The notes beneath the pieces were generated by a model, which worked only from the letters and a program-made list of their open reading frames with translations, was not told where the DNA came from and did not search any database. Both the position numbers and the translations under genes were made by a program. Source: an uncultured Clostridium sp. (GTDB lineage: Bacteria; Bacillota; Clostridia; Clostridiales; Clostridiaceae). Taken from it: a stretch of DNA of 64,000 bases. Positions 61,993 to 64,000 of this stretch are shown here, one piece after another (positions within the stretch are counted from its first letter, which is position 1; each line of letters opens with the position of its first letter). Location of the stretch: contig NZ_CAKVJA010000009.1 of NCBI RefSeq assembly GCF_934754925.1, positions 8,406 to 72,405 on the forward strand, read 5' to 3'.

Positions 61993-63507
61993 ATGAAAAA
62001 CTTAAAAATTTATTTTACATCTGATATGCATGGATACTTATATCCAACAAACTACATAGATAAAGAACCTAAAAATATTGGTTTAATAAATATGATTAAT
62101 GATTTCAAAAAAGACGGTAATACATTAATTATCGATGCTGGTGATACTATTCAAGGTTCACCTCTTACTTATTATTTAAGTGGCAAGAAATTTAATATAC
62201 ATCCTATTGCAGATATTATGAATGCTGCTGGATATGACTTTGTAACTCTAGGAAATCATGATTTTAATTATGGCCTATTATATTTAAGAAAATATCTTCG
62301 TACATTAAATGCCAAGTGCTTATGTGCAAATGTTGTTGATAAAACTGGAGAATTACCTATTTTACCTTATTCTATAAAGACTTTAGAAAATGGTTTGAAA
62401 GTTGGAATTATAGGAATAACAACAGATTTTATAAATCACTGGGAAAGAACTGAAAATATAGCTAACATAAGCATTACTGATACCTTTGAAGCTGTAAAAT
62501 ATTATTTTGATGAAGTAAAAGCAGCATCAGATATCGTCATTGGACTTTATCATGGCGGGTTTGAGTATGACTTAAACTCACATAAGCAACTTATGTTTAC
62601 AAGTGAAAATATAGCTTATAAATTATGTTTAGAATTTGACTTTGACATCTTACTTACTGGTCATCAACATATGTCATTAGCAGATACTATAATTAATGGT
62701 ACTCATGTTGTTCAAACACCTCAAAGAGCTACAAGCTATGTACAAATAGAATTGAATTTAAATGATGATAGTAGTAAAACTATTACCTCATCTCTTCAAA
62801 AGGTTAAATTAAATTTTGAAAATGAAATATATAATAAATATTTACCTTTAGAAAATGATGTTCAACAATGGTTAGATACTCCTATAGGATTTTTAGATGA
62901 AAATTTATATCCATCTTCTCATTTAGATATGGCTCTAAATGGTTCAGCTTTAGCTAACTTTATAAATGCAGTTCAACTTGCTGAAAGTAGTGCTGATATC
63001 TCATGTACTTGTTTCTCTAATGAAATAAAAGGATTTGATAAAAATGTTACTGTAAGAGATGTTGTATCTACTTATATGTTTCCAAATACACTAGTAATAG
63101 TCGAAATTAATAGGACTCAATTAAAAACAGTATTAGAAAGATGTGCTAGCTATTTTAGCAATAATAATGGAAATATATCAATTTCTGATACATTTTTAAA
63201 ACCTAAAATACAACATTATAATTATGACTATTTCGCAAATATAGATTATACTTTTGATTTAAATAGACCTGTTGGTGATAGAGTTGTATCTATAAAGTTT
63301 AAAGGTAAAGAATTAGATGATACTTCTAAACTTTCTCTTGTTATGAATAATTATAGATCAACAGGAGTTGGTGGATATGATGTATATAAAGAATGTCCAC
63401 GTTTAAAAGAAATATTAGTAGAAATGCCTGAAGTTATTATTGACTATTTTATAAAGCATAAAAATGTTAAAGTAGATAAAACTAGATATATTAATATTAT
63501 TCACTAG
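61993..63507 (+). CDS. 5'-nucleotidase/2',3'-cyclic phosphodiesterase-like metallophosphoesterase
   Basis: A 504-residue protein of the UshA family: N-terminal calcineurin-like domain with the metal motifs SDMHG (11-13 region), GDTIQG, GNHDF, GHQH, and a C-terminal nucleotidase domain (about 320-500, NALADxI replaced by MALNGSALANFINAV; MNNYRSTGVGGYDVY). UshA enzymes are normally exported, yet no signal peptide or anchor is visible, so it seems to act in the cytoplasm. ATG follows AGAGAGGT. Substrate unknown. Confidence 0.88.
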   Translation: MKNLKIYFTSDMHGYLYPTNYIDKEPKNIGLINMINDFKKDGNTLIIDAGDTIQGSPLTYYLSGKKFNIHPIADIMNAAGYDFVTLGNHDFNYGLLYLRKYLRTLNAKCLCANVVDKTGELPILPYSIKTLENGLKVGIIGITTDFINHWERTENIANISITDTFEAVKYYFDEVKAASDIVIGLYHGGFEYDLNSHKQLMFTSENIAYKLCLEFDFDILLTGHQHMSLADTIINGTHVVQTPQRATSYVQIELNLNDDSSKTITSSLQKVKLNFENEIYNKYLPLENDVQQWLDTPIGFLDENLYPSSHLDMALNGSALANFINAVQLAESSADISCTCFSNEIKGFDKNVTVRDVVSTYMFPNTLVIVEINRTQLKTVLERCASYFSNNNGNISISDTFLKPKIQHYNYDYFANIDYTFDLNRPVGDRVVSIKFKGKELDDTSKLSLVMNNYRSTGVGGYDVYKECPRLKEILVEMPEVIIDYFIKHKNVKVDKTRYINIIH

Positions 63508-63568
63508 TATTACCAATGGTTATTTTTACTTCTCTTTCTGTTATAGAAAATTGTTGTTAATATAAAAA

Positions 63569-63611
63569 CACCTCCGGGGTTAATCCATATATTGGATGGA
63601 CCCCGGAGGTG
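63569..63611 (-). terminator. Long hairpin terminator after the glycerophosphodiesterase gene
   Basis: CACCTCCGGGGT/ACCCCGGAGGTG lower stem, apical AATCCATATATTGGAT, T-run TTTTTATA on the minus strand. Same apex as the hairpin at 52587-52633. Confidence 0.8.
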
Positions 63612-63634
63612 CATACATTTTTTGTAAATTTCAG

Positions 63635-64000
63635 TTATTCATTATTAATAATTTCATTTAATAAATCTGGATAGTCAGTAAAGAGTCCATTAGCACCAGC
63701 TTTAATTAATTTTCTCATATAAATTGGACTATTAACTGTATAGATATTTACTTTAATATTATTTTTATTAGCTTCTTTTATAAGCTCTTCTGAAACTAAT
63801 CTTAAATCAGGATGTATTGCATTTGCTCCAACTTCTTTAGCATATTGTATTACATTTTCTATAGGAGCATAATATAACAATCCAGTCTCAAATTCACTAT
63901 CTATTTCTTTACAAATTCTTATTGATTCATGATTAAAACTTGATAATATTATTTGCTTCTTTAATCCATACCTATTAACTAACTCAATTACATCTCTTTC
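63635..64000 (-). CDS. Glycerophosphodiester phosphodiesterase, C-terminal part (cut by window edge)
   Basis: The last 121 residues of a protein that hydrolyses glycerophosphodiesters to glycerol-3-phosphate and an alcohol. I read ILSSFNHESIRICKEIDSE, then HPDLRLVSEELI, VNIYTVNSPIYMRKLIKAGANGLFTDYPDLL: the second half of the GDPD TIM barrel, with the closing GxxxxFTDYP motif of the UgpQ/GlpQ family. The catalytic HRG region is outside the window. Confidence 0.88.
   Translation of the reverse strand, partial: ERDVIELVNRYGLKKQIILSSFNHESIRICKEIDSEFETGLLYYAPIENVIQYAKEVGANAIHPDLRLVSEELIKEANKNNIKVNIYTVNSPIYMRKLIKAGANGLFTDYPDLLNEIINNE

Overview
The window is very AT-rich, densely coded DNA with strong GGAGG-type ribosome sites, simple hairpin terminators and several TTG starts. 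Protein types (clostridial SpoIID-like/peptidoglycan-binding protein, GerMN lipoprotein, DUF1540 and DUF1450-like small proteins, a preQ1-I leader) point to a spore-forming anaerobe of Clostridium sensu stricto, probably a gut or environmental glycan user. This assignment is inference from gene content. There is no rRNA, tRNA, CRISPR array, complete insertion sequence or prophage.

Layout. 1-10.7 kb is a glycan-use cluster, mostly on the minus strand: GH42 beta-galactosidase (cut by the left edge), GPH-type sugar symporter, GH36 alpha-galactosidase, an alpha/beta hydrolase, a LacI-type regulator, a MATE exporter, GH127 beta-L-arabinofuranosidase, then a divergent AraC regulator. Three promoters in it share a LacI/CcpA-like operator. 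11.7-13.6 kb holds a DUF362 protein and an ECF S-component, separated by a structured inverted-repeat element. 13.7-20.5 kb is the most unusual region: a Fur-boxed operon of flavodoxin, NifH-like ATPase, Fe/cobalamin-type ABC importer (binding protein, permease, ATPase) and two nitrogenase component-1-like subunits, with a divergent AraC regulator. It looks like an iron-starvation system that imports a metal chelate or tetrapyrrole and reduces it with a nitrogenase-like enzyme.

21.4-22.6 kb is queuosine salvage (promoter, 20-bp hairpin, preQ1 riboswitch, queT, queF). 22.6-27.9 kb has a TPR protein, an SDR oxidoreductase, and a three-gene DUF4116/MoxR-ATPase/VWA-metallopeptidase operon behind a Fur/PerR-family box. 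28-35.1 kb is one minus-strand operon of a PotABCD-like ABC importer, adenine deaminase and a second amidohydrolase, led by a good sigma-A promoter overlapped by a PurR-type inverted repeat. 35.2-48.9 kb carries a SpoIID-like/peptidoglycan-binding protein, a 59-residue Cys/Asn-rich protein, Xaa-Pro aminopeptidase, two YibE/F proteins, a YqeY-like protein, a patatin lipase, yaaA (with the same 15-bp box as the MoxR operon), a broken TetR gene, a small orphan protein, glycogen phosphorylase and murE.

49.2-52.5 kb has an asparagine synthetase with a probable attenuator leader (short ORF with tandem Asn codons), an anchored hydrolase and a second copy of the inverted-repeat element, again fitted exactly between two convergent stop codons. 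52.6-56.2 kb is a heterodimeric ABC exporter. 56.5-64 kb holds small and secreted proteins, a PAP2 phosphatase, an M20 amidohydrolase, a GerMN lipoprotein, an aromatic-exporter-like membrane protein, a cytoplasmic 5'-nucleotidase-like protein and the end of a glycerophosphodiesterase.
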